DNA of 64,000 nucleotides. Origin: Crotophaga sulcirostris (Eukaryota; Chordata; Aves; Cuculiformes; Crotophagidae). Both the position numbers and the translations under genes were made by a program. The notes beneath the pieces were generated by a model. It did not search any database, was not told where the DNA came from, and worked only from the letters and a program-made list of their open reading frames with translations. Position 1 is the stretch's first letter, and the number at the start of each line of letters is the position of its first letter. The stretch is from the NCBI GenBank assembly GCA_013397455.1, contig VYZB01000116.1, forward strand, positions 919,125 through 983,124, written 5' to 3'. This document shows, one piece after another, positions 1 through 20,110 of the stretch.

Positions 1-3000
1 CACAAGTACAAATCCTGCAAATCTTATCCCAGGAATGACAGACTAATCACCTCTCCTGCTCTGGCTAGACCTATCTGCAAGCCGTGCAGCTGTCATACAA
101 CCACTCATAAGATGCCGCTGCGGGTGACCTACCTGTATTTGCTTACATCTCACAGCCCTGTCCAGGCTTGACTGTGTTGAAATTTAGGGGTGAAAGGGAA
201 TATTATCTAACAAGGTGCAGTTCAAGCTAAACGGATCAAAGACAATGAAAAAAAACTTCCACGGCATAGAAACTGGAGCCCTGTTCTTGAAAGCTGTCAT
301 TTTTGGGCCACTTCCAAAAGCCAGCCTTGCCCTAAAATTAGGGTAATCAAATCTCCAACTCCAGCATGCTCACAGGTAGCTCCAGGGATCAGCAGTTCAC
401 TTCCTTTCATTTAAGTCATCAAGGATTAGCCACTGCTGGATTGGCATAATGAATTTAAAGGAATATGACCAGGTTATGATCATATCACATAACAATCCTC
501 CCCTTTTTTTGCTTGCGTAGCGCTAAGCTTTCAGTGACTGAAATACTCCAAGCAGTTGTGCGGGTTGGTGTGGGCAGGGATTGATGGAGTCAAAAGAGCT
601 ACCTGCCCTTTCCTGCATATACTGTGGTCATAGGTGATGCAATACATTACCTTTCCTTGACGTCTAAAGCACAGACTAGCTCTACATATACTGTAGAAAA
701 GCACTAGCAACACCCTGTAGCTGAGTGAGAAAGAAGCAGTGCCTGACAGAATTAATTCTAATTACTGAAATGCTGATTGGGATCTTTGGGCACTACCATA
801 GTCAAAGCAGTAGCAATAAATAATAATTGTGGTTATCTTTATTTTATTATTGTTTTCCCTCTAGACATTGCAATGATGAGAAAGCCTTGGATAGACTTAC
901 CTAGATAATTACTTGTATAAATTTCACCACATTCCTAAGAAACAGATTTATTAGCTGCATAATGCCAACTCTCTGCTAAGCTGGTTTTTGATGGTGTAAT
1001 AAATATCATTAAAACAAATCAGATAGGAGTTGGTTAAGTGGGTGAGCTTTAACTTTGATGAGAATAAATTTTTTATTCTGTCATTTTATTTTTAATCTGC
1101 CTTCCCCTATAATCTGCCAAAACCTGCTTGCATCTTTTATTTACCTTTAACAAATAGTTACTCTCACCCCAGGCTATTTTGCTACATGTTTGCTGCATTA
1201 TGCTGCCAGAGATATTTGCAAACAAGTTCAATCCCACACTGTTAATAAGTTGGCCCAGGTTTTGGCTGGGGTTTTTTTTTCACTTCTCCAGCAGTACCTT
1301 GTGAGATTCAGTTTATTCTCAGTCCCTAGCAAAAGTCTAGGTCATGAAATGCTGTTCTTCCAAGGGCACGCGCTATTCACTTCTTCATTCACTTGCCAGT
1401 CGTTTAAGCCAGCATCTTCAAACTCGTCATCTTCTTTCTTAAATCTCAGCAGGGAGGCGGATTTGTGCCTCCGACTGTGATCTCCGACACTATAGCGTTA
1501 CAGGCTGCCACTGATCCTGCGCCTTTAGAAACAGTCTTGACCGAGCAATTAGATTGTGTTCCGTCGGTGAATAGCATTAAGGGTATATAGGAGACGTGGC
1601 TCTTTTGTTTGTTTTATTTTATTCTGGCCATGTTGTCCGTGAACAAAAGCATTTGCTGTTAATCCCATTGCTTCTCTTGGTTTGTAATGATCATTTCTGT
1701 GATGGTGAATTAGCAGGAGCAGCTAGTGCATGCCTGAGCTCACAGCCATTAATTTTCCTGATTTTCTTCTGATAGAGCAGGTGCAAACTGGCAGCGTTTG
1801 ACCCTAATAAGTTACACTAGTCTTGCCAAATTTTGTTTGCCTGGACCAAGGAACATTGTTTGTATCAACATCACGGTAAAAAGTGAGCAAATGGATTTGT
1901 GGGTCAGGTAAATTTTCATGACAAATTTGCAAGCCTGTGTTTAAACAATGTAATTTATTTAATCTTGTGATTTTACTACTTCTTTATCGTAATCGCACAA
2001 TAGCACCATTACCGTATATGTTTTTGTCTCTCATGAGGCAGATGGATAGTGGCCGAGGCTCAAAGATAATATTTATCTACAAGATAGTATAACGAAGGCA
2101 GAGATTTGCAAGCTAATACATTTTGAGCTGATAAAATAATTCCAAAGGAGAAGCCATGCTAGGGTGTGTTTTTTTTTTTTAAATCCTATTTCAAAGAACA
2201 TTCAGTGCCTTATGACATACATATTGCAATGATGTTGCTCTATAAATGTCCCTTCCTGTCATCATTTACATGATTGATTGCCTTGCAGCTGCATAAACTT
2301 GAATAACTCAGTAAATAACCGATTACCTCGGTGTGCACATGCGTCTTGGTGAATGTGTCATGGAAATGGGTGTTGGCATGTTTGGGCATCTATGCTTTTA
2401 TATCTCATGAGCATGTAATATGATAAATCAAGCTCTTCAGTATGAAAATATAACTTTCGAGTGCTGTGTCAGTTTTATTCGTAGTGGAAGGTTGTCTATC
2501 ATATAATGAAGTCTCTTTGTTGCCCCTCCCAAGATAAATAGACGTGAGGTTTGAACTATTAGTAACTCTGAAGATGACGAAAAGTCAAATAGTGGACAGT
2601 TAAGATGCAAGCAACTTTGCACTCTTCGTTGCCTGGATCCTTTAAGGATTATGTTCCACAGTAAACAAGATGTTCAGTCTAAATTGTATAGACTTGAACA
2701 GGAGTTTTTAATGAGCACTTAACTAACAGACTCTTAAGCCTCATGAGAAGCTGCCTGTCCCAATCTGGAGTCCTTTCTTTGGTAATCAAAATAATTTGAC
2801 AGAGATAAAAAGAAGTAGCTTCTCTTCATTTAAATACTTCATCTTACATAAAAATCTTGGATTTCCTGGGTTTTGTAGACCAAACCACAGTTCAGGGAAC
2901 AAAGCAATTTAATTTGATGATTATTTTTCTTTTGTCTTATCTATCTTTGTCACAAATATTTTGCTCAAGTGGAAAGGGAACACAGTTAATGTAAGGTAAA

Positions 3001-4915
3001 CATTTATGTGCCTAATTATGAAAGCAAGCCAGCAAGATCAGGATGTCAGGCTGATGGGGCAGGTCATGGGAAGGTGCAAGGTGAAGAAGTCAGCAGGCAG
3101 ATAACCAGTGGGACAGACATTGCTTTGGTCCATGCAGGGAGGGACCAGCCCCAAAATAAGGGCATCTGATGCCTCAGTCCTGGGTGGATCTGGAGGTCCT
3201 GCCTGGGTGACAGCTGTCCTGTAGCCTTGCAATAGCTCAAAGAAGTGCTTTTAGTGGAGGATATTCAAATTCCTGCATTGCATGAGATCCTAAGCAACAG
3301 ACAGTCAAAGATACCACATATTTTTTTATTATGCTACCGGAATCAGTCTGTTTCCTATTTCTTAAAAATAAATTCTGAGTGTAATATGAACAAAATTGAG
3401 GCTATATTATGGAGCTAGATCTTTGCTGTTGTATCCCGTTGGGAGAAGCAGGTAGTGGTGGTGTGCTGTCTTTTCACAAGCAGAAGTGATAGACCCTGGG
3501 GAGGCAGAAAGACAGAAACGTACCAAGTCCCACATGCCTGGGGAAAGCACACAAATGATAATTCTGAGCGTGTCTTTATTTTAAAAGATGATCATTTATT
3601 TTGGTGCCCTTTTGGAGTACAAAGCTTAAATATACGTCATACCTTCGAGTCTATGGCACAGTGAGTCATATGGCTTTGAATGTAAATAGGTGTCACAAAC
3701 TCTGTCAGTCCTCCTGTTCCCAAGCAGGCAGCCTGGGAGGAAGCTGAACCAACTGTTCCTAGGCAGTAATGTACATTTACATAAAATGTTTCACATTTTT
3801 CATGTTTATTCTGTGCAGATGGCTCCATTTTGAATATCCAGAATTTGTTTTGACTTTGTGACTATAGCTTGTAAACAGAGAGTTGGCTGGCATCTGTACT
3901 GAGTATAGGTAGCTCTTCTTATTTGATCTAAAATTGAGTGAGGCTGTAGCCAAACCATTACTCAGGCAAAATAATGTTGCAAGCCGTTTAAAGGCAGCAT
4001 ATCCAAACCACGAGGGAAGCTTGAATTAGAGGTGGTAGTGCTGTCCATAAATTGACAAATTGATGCGCTAGCGGTGTTTCACTTATATAACTGCTTTAGC
4101 CAGACTCCGAGCGCGGCTTTGCAAATCAAAGCATCTCACTATTAATGTTTTGAACTGAATCACACTGAAATTACATGAACTTTTTGTTACAAATAATGCA
4201 GGGAAAATGCATAGATACACATATACTTATAACTCAAGATGTAGAAAACTTGGGTTTATTGCTATTAAGTATGAAAACGCTAGTGCTGGTTCTTGTCTGT
4301 GTGTATTACATGTGCGGAAATGATTTTCAAGGACAAACGAATACCTAAAATGTAAAGTTCTCTATTTTTTCTTTTGTCAGATCCACTCCTAATCTTGCAG
4401 ATGAGGTTTTAGGGCTATTTTTCCTGCTATCAGTATTTAAAAGCTTTAGCTCTTTTCTATATATTAGTTAACCGAAAAGGACACTGGTTTCGATTTGCTA
4501 TTTGAGAGTGTAGTTGAGCTATCTTTCGCTTTAAAAGGTTCCCTGTGCCTTTGTCTTCTCTAGTTTAAGTAATTAAGTTGAAGGATAAGTAGCCGGAGTA
4601 TGTTCAAAGGCCATGGCTTTACTTTGTTAGACCTAATTATTCAGTATATTTTTCAGTAACTTCCCCTTACCCATTCGGAGTGTATCTGTGCTTCCTGCTT
4701 ATCTGCAGGTTCAATTCTGCTTGCGCGTTGCTCAGGTCTATCACCTTGCTGAAGAAATACATGATTTGTAAATCTGAAAGAATTCCCCAGCAGCTACCAT
4801 AAAATTAAGCTGTTAAAGAGCTCTTGGAGCTTGTTTAAATGCAGACCTAAACAAACCTCTGTGCTGTTTAGCTCAAGATAAATCTTTTTAAAAGTCCTGT
4901 TCTAAATCACTTCCT

Positions 4916-4952
4916 AATTTTAATGAGTTTATANAATTTTAATGAGTTTATA
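4916..4952. repeat. 18-bp direct duplication around a single N
   Basis: The sequence AATTTTAATGAGTTTATA occurs at 4916-4933 and again, identically, at 4935-4952, with the only ambiguous base I noticed in the window (n at 4934) between them. This is the pattern expected when two contig ends that really overlap are joined with a placeholder. A true tandem duplication with one uncalled base is the alternative. Confidence 0.85.
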
Positions 4953-6100
4953 TATCAGCCTTTGCCAGATTTTTACTGTAGCTATTCTCCAAGATTACAG
5001 CCATGATAAAGTAAGGACTAAAATTGTTTATTATATATTATTCTTCAGAAGCAAAACTTTTTCCCCCAGAGGCTGTTGGGAGAGCTATTGATTTTCTGCC
5101 ACAATGTGAAATGTGTGACCTTTATAATATGAGCAATGATTACAAGGCCAATAAAATGACATCATTCTGTTTAAACTTTAGAGTTCGCAGGGCAAATAGC
5201 AGAATGTGCCACATTTAATGATGTCCACGGACAATAAGTGAACATTGCCTATTTTCACGTGAGACTAAAACATGAAACAGGCAGGCTGTCCGTTCCCAAA
5301 ATACCCCATGTTTGTGCCAGGAGTAGGGGAACAGGAGTGCCAGTACCAGGTAGAACTGTATTTTTTTCCCAGGTCTTAAGGCAAGAAACCTGGTTTTCTG
5401 AGGTTTTCTAAATGTTTGCATCTAGCAACACCACTGACAAAACTCTTCCTGATGTGATACAGGGTGAGCTATTTGGGACACAGCTGTATGAATTTGTACA
5501 GGTTTTTCCCAGTCCACTGCATATGCATTTAAAGGACTAAATTCTGCTCCTGTGGTACAACGTTTGCTATTTGACCGCAATTCCTCTAGAGTAGCTGAGC
5601 GAAGGGTCTGTCCCAAATTTATGAATTATAATTAGATGGAGCAGATTGGTATTTTAATACATGTGAAAACCAGAAACACAGAAAGCTTTAGTCAGGCTTG
5701 GAGGGGGATGCCACAACCTGATTCACTGAAATAATTTCAGAGAAGAAATTTATGGAATCTCTGCATTCCCTACTTCAGCCACATCTGTCTGTTTCCCCAC
5801 ATTATTTTCTTCCCTTTTCTCAAAACCTCAGTTTTCATCCATCAGGATCTGCTTTAACCAATTCCCCATCCGTTCCGAGGCCTGTACCAAGCCAGATCCT
5901 GGGCACAGAGACCAGAGTAATTTTGATTTCCCTTTGTAGGCTGAACCAAACCTGCACTCAGTATTTGGTGCAGCTAAATGTGGAGCCAAAATATTCACTG
6001 CTTAGGAAGCACAAGCAAAGCAGCACAACACATTCACAGCATTGCAGAGGAAAGAATACGGATGATTTTCTTTCCCATTTCTAGCTCATTGTGTAATATC

Positions 6101-6238
6101 AATAATCTCTGTAGCTTTGTATTATACTTACTGTAAGTGGCTCTAGTGATTGATTAAACACCTTAGCTTTTCTTTGGCATTTAATCAATCGCAGTAGCAG
6201 TTTATTGCTTGGTGTATTACAAAGTTAAAGAGATTATT
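6101..6238. repeat. Long imperfect inverted repeat (hairpin)
   Basis: The left arm is 6101-6157 and the right arm 6181-6238, separated by a 23-nt loop. The inner ends match perfectly over 10 bp (GATTGATTAA at 6148-6157, TTAATCAATC at 6181-6190). The outer ends also match over 10 bp (AATAATCTCT at 6101-6110, AGAGATTATT at 6229-6238), and CTTTGTA pairs just inside that. The middle of the arms is diverged with one or two small gaps. By eye the arms agree at roughly 65-70 percent. It could be an ancient palindromic repeat, such as a MITE-like element or one of the conserved hairpin families known from vertebrate genomes, or a structured RNA. No family is assigned. Confidence 0.7.
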
Positions 6239-7011
6239 ACTTAATTATTCTGAAAAATAGCAGCTTGCAGTTGCTGCTAACATGGGTATGTGTCTACACT
6301 GACACTGGTGTCAGATCATCCTTTCCTTTATGCCTTCTTGTCTCCTCTCTGGGAGACAGCATGTGATTCCCACCAGGTCACCAGCATTCATTCCTGCAGT
6401 CATCACCAGCACAGTGCAATTAGTGGTGTTACACAAATAATTGCTTGCGGTGGGGCTTCCCACAGTGCAAAGTGCCTGAGTCTGTTGTTTGCTGAGTACC
6501 TCCAAATCTCACTTAAATTTTAGGCAATGTCCTTATTAACCAGCCCATGTGAATATGAAGTCGCTGTCAGGTACAAAGCACTTCTGGAAACAATTCAGCA
6601 AGAATTACATCGGTACCAGGAGGCATTTTGATAGCCCAGGGTGCAGCACCGGATGTGTGCACAACTGGAGAGAAATCAGATACGAGGAATATTATTGGTG
6701 TGTGAGTGGGAGAAAGGAAAAAAACTAACATTTTGTGGCATCCTCCTGAGGATCTAGGAAATGGCAACTCTTCTGTTTTGACACCTGAGGTTTTCTGCCT
6801 TGAGTGCAAAATTGAATCCCTATGCAAGAGTTTAGAAAGAATATTGTGGTGTGATAAAGCATAAAGATTCAGGGCAGCATACACACCTGTGCATGTAGGA
6901 GCATCACAGATATCACCATCAATATGTATTCTTATGCATCTGTTTGTGGAATAGGATCTAACCTGCCTGTATTACCATGCAAAGGATAATCCATTATTTC
7001 GAATTAAAAAA

Positions 7012-7160
7012 TGGGAGTAAGATCCTTGCTTTGCCCCTGACTTTCTCTATAATCATAGGCAAGTGCCTTGTCTCCGTGTGCTGCAGTTTCCTTTTGTGAA
7101 TGGGAGTAACCTCTGTTCTCTCCCTTAGAGAAGCATATGAAATTAAGGAATGCTAGCTGC
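7012..7160 (+). mobile_element. MIR-like SINE relic
   Basis: The stretch follows the order of the MIR core: a 'GCCCCTGACTTTCTCT' block, then a degraded equivalent of the GACCTTGGGCAAGTCACTT box (ATAGGCAAGTGCCTTG near 7058), then a CAGTTTCC box (GCAGTTTCCTTTTGTGAATG near 7084), which corresponds to CAGTTTCCTCATCTGTAAAATGGG. MIR elements are ancient amniote tRNA-derived SINEs, non-autonomous and long inactive. The call rests on remembered consensus boxes, not an alignment. Confidence 0.55.
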
Positions 7161-8000
7161 TTCTCCATTGTGATAATGGGCACCACCTAAATGCTTTCAG
7201 TAGAAAAATTAAACCTCTTTAAAGCTTTGATCCTGCAAAGATTTGTATAAATTTAAATTGTGCCCTTGACTTGAACAGGGCTAGTCAATGGAAGACCAGT
7301 GACAAAGCATCCACTGAAAATTTTAAGCATGATTTTGGGCTAGGTGGGCTGGGGTGTAATGAGGGAAGAAAACTAAACCTCTTATGTTGTTTATTTTTAC
7401 TTCTGTTATGGTGGTAGAGGTCTGACCATTGCCTTTGTGAATCCAAGAGGTTGGTAGTGCTCTTGCTCGTGCTTAAAGGTGGCATTGCCTGTGAATAGTG
7501 ATGTTTTGGCCAGTCCATATAAGCCACACAGTGTTGTATGCCGGTTTTGTGTCAATCGTGCAATGGCTTTTGCAAGTACTCTAGCAGAATTGGAGCGAGC
7601 AGATGTTGATTGTCCAGTGACTAGGAGAAGTCCATGTTTCTTTGAGAAGGTGCTGGATGGTCCTAACCATTAAAAGAATTTACTTTCTTACTCCAACAGA
7701 TTTCCCCTCCCCTCCTTGATGTCACAAAATTTATTATCATTTTTGTCTTTCAGGTGTAACCTGTGTTTAGTGTTGCAGACACATCAGCCAACCATGCACT
7801 AAGAACTGGGCCCTTACTTTAATTCAGTATAATTTTCTTTTTGTCCAATAATTTCACGAACACTAATCCACAATTCAAATGCAGGAGATACTTTGATCCC
7901 CAAATTGTTCAGCACTTCGTGCAGGAAAAACCATAGGCCACAGTCATGAAACTCCTAGAGGATGGCTGCTGGCTTCCTGTGGCAGAGCTGGTTGTTGTTT

Positions 8001-8011
8001 CCCCCCCCCCC
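8001..8011. repeat. C11 homopolymer
   Basis: A run of eleven C between GTTGTTGTTT and TTCTTTGCTC. It is prone to sequencing and replication length error. Confidence 0.9.
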
Positions 8012-8480
8012 TTCTTTGCTCTAACCATTTTGTCTGTCTATCTTGTCTTGTATTCAGTTTTCAAAGCAATTGCCATGAAGAGCTTCCTTTTTTTGGTGCC
8101 TAAAAGGGAACAATAGATTTTTAAAATAAGCATATATATATATTTATATGACCATCTGTATATGCATATCATATCGATCATATTTATACTTTAATATAAC
8201 ATGTTGAGAAGTTCAGGCTAAACAGAAATTAATATTTATTATTATTGTTTTTTATGAAAAGGTCTTTAAGTGCATCCTTAAATGCACATGACATTTAAAA
8301 TTATTCCAGTGCTGGATTCCTGAAAAAGTAGATGACCTTTTCTCTTGAAATTGGAAAATGTTTTTTCCTTATCAGTTATATTATGCACAGAAGATGAGAT
8401 GTTAACCAAGATGTTAAAATGTATTGTTTCCCTTTGAAAGCTAATCCTGTTCCTCATTTTCATTAATGTTGGCTCATTCA

Positions 8481-8515
8481 TTTTTCTTTTTCTTTCTTTC
8501 CTTTCCTTTTCTTTT
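8481..8515. repeat. Pure pyrimidine tract
   Basis: Thirty-five consecutive pyrimidines made of TTTTC- and TTTC-like units, about 260 bp upstream of the first exon. It reads as a decayed pyrimidine microsatellite. It is too far from the acceptor at 8772 to act as that site's ordinary polypyrimidine tract. Confidence 0.8.
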
Positions 8516-8755
8516 GCAACTGTTTTTGCATGAAAATGCAGAGTAGCAATAAACAGATTTTTTTTAAGACTTGCTTTAAGACTCTTCTCTTTCAGATCCA
8601 GTTAAAGTTTTTAAGTTCAATATTGTAAGATTCGTATTCCTCAGTTCCGTAAACAAAAATAATGGAGAAATATAATGAGGTGCAAAGCGATTTTCTAGCC
8701 CTCACTAATAAATAAATGCCAACAAAATGGGGATGGTGTAATGTCCATAATTTAA

Positions 8756-15723
<6,968 letters not shown>

Positions 15724-16372
15724 TGAGGGTGCGTAGGAGATGGGATGGGCAGTTCAGATAAAAAAAGAGAAAAGAAATGAAAGCCATGCACAAAATGTAT
15801 GTAATTTCAAAATCTGATCCCCATATCTGATCATTTAGAATCAAAATCTTGTTTGCAACATTCATGGCACAAAACTAGGGCTTCAAGTTGTTGGCTGCAG
15901 GCTTGGTCGGAGATAAATCGGGAGGGATTAAAGTTGTGTGAGATGCTGCTTTAAGAAGGGCATGCGTTTCAATAATAGGCAGAAAAAGAAATCTGTCAGA
16001 AGATCTGTATTTATTTGATGCCACATACTGAATGAGTGCAACCTCAGTACATAAAAAAAAAAAGATTCTGTATCTTTATTGGCTGTTTAGATAACCTCTT
16101 GGGTATTATATATTTATTAGAGTTAGCCTTTCCTCAACCATCTGAGCTATGCAGTCTGCTCTTGACTCAAGAATCTTAGTATATTACTTTGCTCAGCACT
16201 GTCTCCAGATACCTGCTAGAAGCAATGACTGTTTGGAAGCTGTTGATTGTCCTTGGGATCAGAAGATGTCCCTGGTGATATTTAAAAACCTGCCACTTGC
16301 CTTCAGTGCTGCTCTTGCAAGTCAGCTTTTGCAGGTAGTGAGTTGTGATGGTCTGAACCCCAAACCCCTCCC

Positions 16373-16415
16373 TTTGGAGGCCAGTTCTCTCCATTTGGAG
16401 GCCATTTCTCCCCAC
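16373..16415. repeat. Two-copy 21-bp imperfect tandem
   Basis: TTTGGAGGCCA recurs 21 bp apart (16373 and 16394), with similar TTCTC-containing spacers after each copy. It is a small local duplication of no evident function. Confidence 0.5.
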
Positions 16416-17736
16416 AGCCCCTAGAAGGAGAAGATTGTTTTCCCCCTTTACCCTCCTTTGGAGTCCGAAGTTGCTGGCCTGTCCTAGCAAGGCCAACCTC
16501 TGGTGATCCCTGGTCATGATTTTGGCTGGTTTAAGGAGGACAGTCCAGTCTCATGGACGACTCAGCGTAACACTTGGCCACACATTGTCAATGCCGTCCC
16601 ACATCATGAAAGACTGTACCCTTCTGATTTAAATGGGGGTTCAAGCATCTAAATGTGCAATGGGAAATTAAATACATCATTGGACGTATTTCAAAATTGC
16701 TGATTTAATCATTTCCTTCTGCGCCCTACTGCGGTGATGTTATGAATTTATTTTTTACGTGATGGTTTTTCTTGCCCCACTTGCTGCTGCCACCACCACC
16801 ATCTCCTCTTTTCCTTTTCTGTTGCGGTTGGGTTGGGTTTCTGTTTGGTTTTTTTTATTATTTCCAAGCTCCTTTCTCCTCTGCCCTGCTTCTGCAGAGC
16901 CTTTGTAGTTTACGATGGCAGTTTTATTTGCTTCTCCAAATTTCTCTGTGGTGCTTTGGTTTCATGCATTACTTTACAGGGGCTTTTAATTTTTAATTTG
17001 TATTTATTCAGAGATGAGGGTCTTGAATAAATTAATATTAAAGATACCAAGCAGATAACTATTTTCATTCCCAATCCTATCACTAAACTAGTTTCTTTGG
17101 ATCGTAGCTCTTACTTCTTTTGTACTCTGCACTGCTTGTTCTATTATAAAGCTCTTAGTTAAATAGGTACTTATTTTCTAAAAGTAGGAACTCGTACTTA
17201 CCATGAAAAGTACTATCTTTACAGTAATGACTTCTGCATTTTCAGAGCCCAGGAACAAATAGCTCTGATGGCGGATAGGAAAGAAGATAGACCTAAATAA
17301 TCTTATTTCTGATAAAGATGATGAGTGAAAATTTGTGCCTCATGTGGGGCAAGGCCCAGCAACGCCAGGAACTGCCCAAACTCCTGTGATATGTGCAGGC
17401 TGCTCAGAACTTTGCAGAAATTGGCAACCATGGCAACAGTAATTGTAGGATGGACCTTCTTGAAGGAGTCGTCCTTAGGTATTTTGACTTTATTCACAGT
17501 TTGGTGAGATGGATTCACTTAGCCCTTTTTAGATTCTTTGAGATAGGCAACCAGCAGATGGAGGACACCAGTGCAGCTACAGGATTTTTGCTTCTGCACC
17601 CAGACGGTGGGGTCTTTTGGAAGGGTTGCTGGAGAGGTCTTAGCCATGAATTGCAACAGTCCCAAGTGCACCGGGATAAGACATCACTCCTGCTCTGCTG
17701 CACTCCTCAGGTGACTGGTCTGGTTTTGTTTCTGTC

Positions 17737-17800
17737 ACAGAATCGTAGAATCACCTGGTCGGAAAAGACCTTTGAGATCATCTATTCCAACTGTACAACC
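17737..17800 (-). mobile_element. CR1 LINE 3' tip, antisense
   Basis: TCACAGAATCGTAGAATCACC, carrying two variants of the terminal 8-bp unit, is followed by GGTCGGAAAAGACCTTTGAGATCATC and TTCCAACTGT. This is the reverse complement of an avian CR1 3' end. The match fades after about 60 bp, so either only the tip was inserted or the remainder has diverged. Confidence 0.75.
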
Positions 17801-19229
17801 TTTCTGTCTCCTAGAGACAGTCCTCCAGTTAAATCTTTCAGGACCTGGATTTCCAGGGCCCACACTTTGTTCATATCTCCCCTCTCCCCATCTCCCTTTT
17901 CCTGACAGGCCAGGCTCTATTGTCATGTTTTTATTTTCAAAAGCTCCAACAGCAGGTGATTGAAATTCTTCTTTGGCAGCTTCTTCCAAGCACTGAATTG
18001 GTGATTCTCCCAAAGGTGGTTGTCTGGCATGAACAGGGAAAGGTCTGTGCTCTTCGTCTCACCTGCATGTCCATCTTCCGGGCTCAAGCCTGGCAGGTGC
18101 TCGCTCAACAGAGACATCCCTGCAGAGGAACTTGGAGAAGTAACCTTCTCACTAAATCAGCATCCTCTGCCCTCAGGGCAGCTGCAGCCCTCCAAAACTC
18201 CTTGTACTTTAATGGCTTGGTGTCACTCTGGAGTGCAAGCTTACACCTGAGGACAGTAAATCTCACCACTTGTGTTCCCCACACCGCAGCTCCTTGTGCC
18301 ACGCTCCTACAACAGCTTATCCATCACTGCCTCCCTCCTCTCCTGTTCACATCCCTTTCTGAGAGCCTCTGGGGAAGTTTTCAACTGAGACTCCTGTTCT
18401 CCTGGAAGGGCAGCAAGTTTGTTGTCTTCTTGCCCTTCTCTGCCTTTCTAAAAGCTCTTCCTCAGCTATCTAATTTTTTTTGCTTTTGTTAATTCTTTCC
18501 CCACCAGACTGGAGGGCAGTGGCAGACAAGGAACCAGGATTTGCATGTTGAGAAGCTGTGCTCTGGCTGACTTTTAATTTTGCAAGTTGTGCTCATATGA
18601 AGTCTTTCCATGCCTGTAAAAGTCCTCTGCAGCATTACAAAAAGCAGCACCTTGTTACAAAGGGAGAATAACAGTGCTTTAAAGGCTACTGATCCATCTA
18701 CATAAGACAAAGAGACGGTTCAGAGACTGACATATATGTTAAGCTAGGATTTGGTAAATAACTGTACCCAGTGCTCTGGAGCAGTGTGCTGGCTCATGTG
18801 GTAATGTTTGTGAAGCTATTTAGTACTGCCGGTAGTGGAATTACATAAAATTGGTCAAACCAAAAGAAGCAGCCTGTGATGTGAGGTCTGGGCTAGGTAG
18901 GTAATTTCCTGTACCGGTGGATGCCGAGCGCTTGCTGTAGGAGTCCTCTTGATTGCTTGTCACTGAGTGGAAAGCCTGCAGCCGACTGACACATCTGGAA
19001 ATGCTGAATTTACAGGGGTTTTATTTATTTCTCTTCCTGACTCATGGACAAGATTGTAGGGTTTATCCTAACAGTTATCACCTTGATAAGCTTATTACAA
19101 CTCCGGCAAACTCATACAAAAAATATATTGTGTAATGGAGGCTTTACTGTTTGAAAACCAGCAGAGTCTGAGGTGTCTGAATAAGCAAAGATTGCTACCA
19201 GGCTCTAAGCAGTGTTCACCTGGGCTCAT

Positions 19230-19355
19230 CCCCCGGCTCTCTGTGTGGCCTTGGGCAGGTTATTTCACCTTTCTGGCCCCATTTCTTACACTATAAGCTG
19301 GAGGAAGATGATGCCTCTCACGTGGTCTGTTGAGAGGATCTGGTGGATAATGAGC
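19230..19355 (+). mobile_element. MIR-like SINE
   Basis: GTGGCCTTGGGCAGGTTATT is close to the MIR box GACCTTGGGCAAGTCACTT. It is followed by CACCTTTCTGGCCCCATTTC, a TACACTATAAGCTGG block and a 3' part containing ATGATGCCTCTCACGTGG and GAGGATCTGGTGGATAATGA, which parallels the MIR 3' half (GTTGTTGTGAGGATTAAATGAG). It is the clearest of the four MIR-like relics. The opposite strand is part of a 199-codon open frame that therefore has no separate support. Confidence 0.7.
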
Positions 19356-19910
19356 CATGTTTTCCACTGGTACCAATGATTGCCAGAGCTGCACAGAGCT
19401 GCAGTCGTGCTCAGCATCAGCGCAGGATGAGAAAGATGTGAAAGTGCTGGATGTGCAGTAATTTGCTGCCTGCCCAGAGCATAGGCGTACCAAAGGTCCT
19501 TGGAAACCTTCCCAACTTCTGCTCCAAGTCCAAAGTTGTATCTGTTTTCTCTGACATAAAAAATATAGCAACGTGTTTATTAATAACAGAACACTTGGGA
19601 AAACAAGACTCCCAATACGTGAAGCTTCCCTCTTGCCCTGAGGAAGGACAAGAAGTGAGGAGAGGACAAAGCTTTCAATAAGTTGCCCGGAGCAGTGCTG
19701 GAAGAGAAGCAGGTACTGCAGCAATGAGTGACAGATGAGAGGCTCGGCTGAATGACAGTCACCTTTTGTTGCACTCTGCAAGGATATAATTGTGTGCCCT
19801 TTTTTTAAACCCTGTTTAAAATCACGGTGCCCAGCAGCAAAATGGAATGTCTCCACCATAAAGGCATTAACAAGCCTTCTATGAACTTGTGTCCTCAGAG
19901 ACAGATTTGT

Positions 19911-20110
19911 CTAAACAGCATCTTCATGGTGCCTGAGAACCAGAGATGCGTAGACAAATTGGAGGTAATTTAGAGAAGAGCAACACAAATGATTAAAAGA
20001 CTGAAGGAAGTGATGTGAGAAAAAAAAGATTAAAAGATGTGAATATGCATGACTTGGCCTAATGACAGCTAAAGAGGGATAAATGTCTACAAGTATTTGA
20101 ATCCCCAAGG
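19911..20110 (+). mobile_element. Old CR1-type LINE fragment, sense
   Basis: The string of short blocks GACAAATTGGAGGTAATTTAG, AGAAGAGCAACACAAATGATTAAAAGACTG, GATTAAAAGATGTGAATATG and ACAAGTATTTGAA follows the order of ancient amniote CR1 copies downstream of the reverse transcriptase (AAATTGGAGAGGGTCCAGAGAAGAGCAAC..., then ATGATTAAAGG...). Gaps and substitutions are frequent, and the boundaries are approximate. It may continue to about 20250. Confidence 0.5.

Noticed and set aside
17393..18492. Overlapping 170- and 190-codon open frames on the plus strand
   Set aside because: They overlap each other and antisense frames, include a CR1 tip, and show no family similarity. They have low-complexity Leu/Ser composition typical of untranslated DNA.
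19260..19859. 199-codon open frame on the minus strand, the longest in the window
   Set aside because: It ends inside a MIR-like SINE read in the other direction, has no recognisable domain and no splice signals or promoter context. A frame this long can arise by chance in 64 kb.
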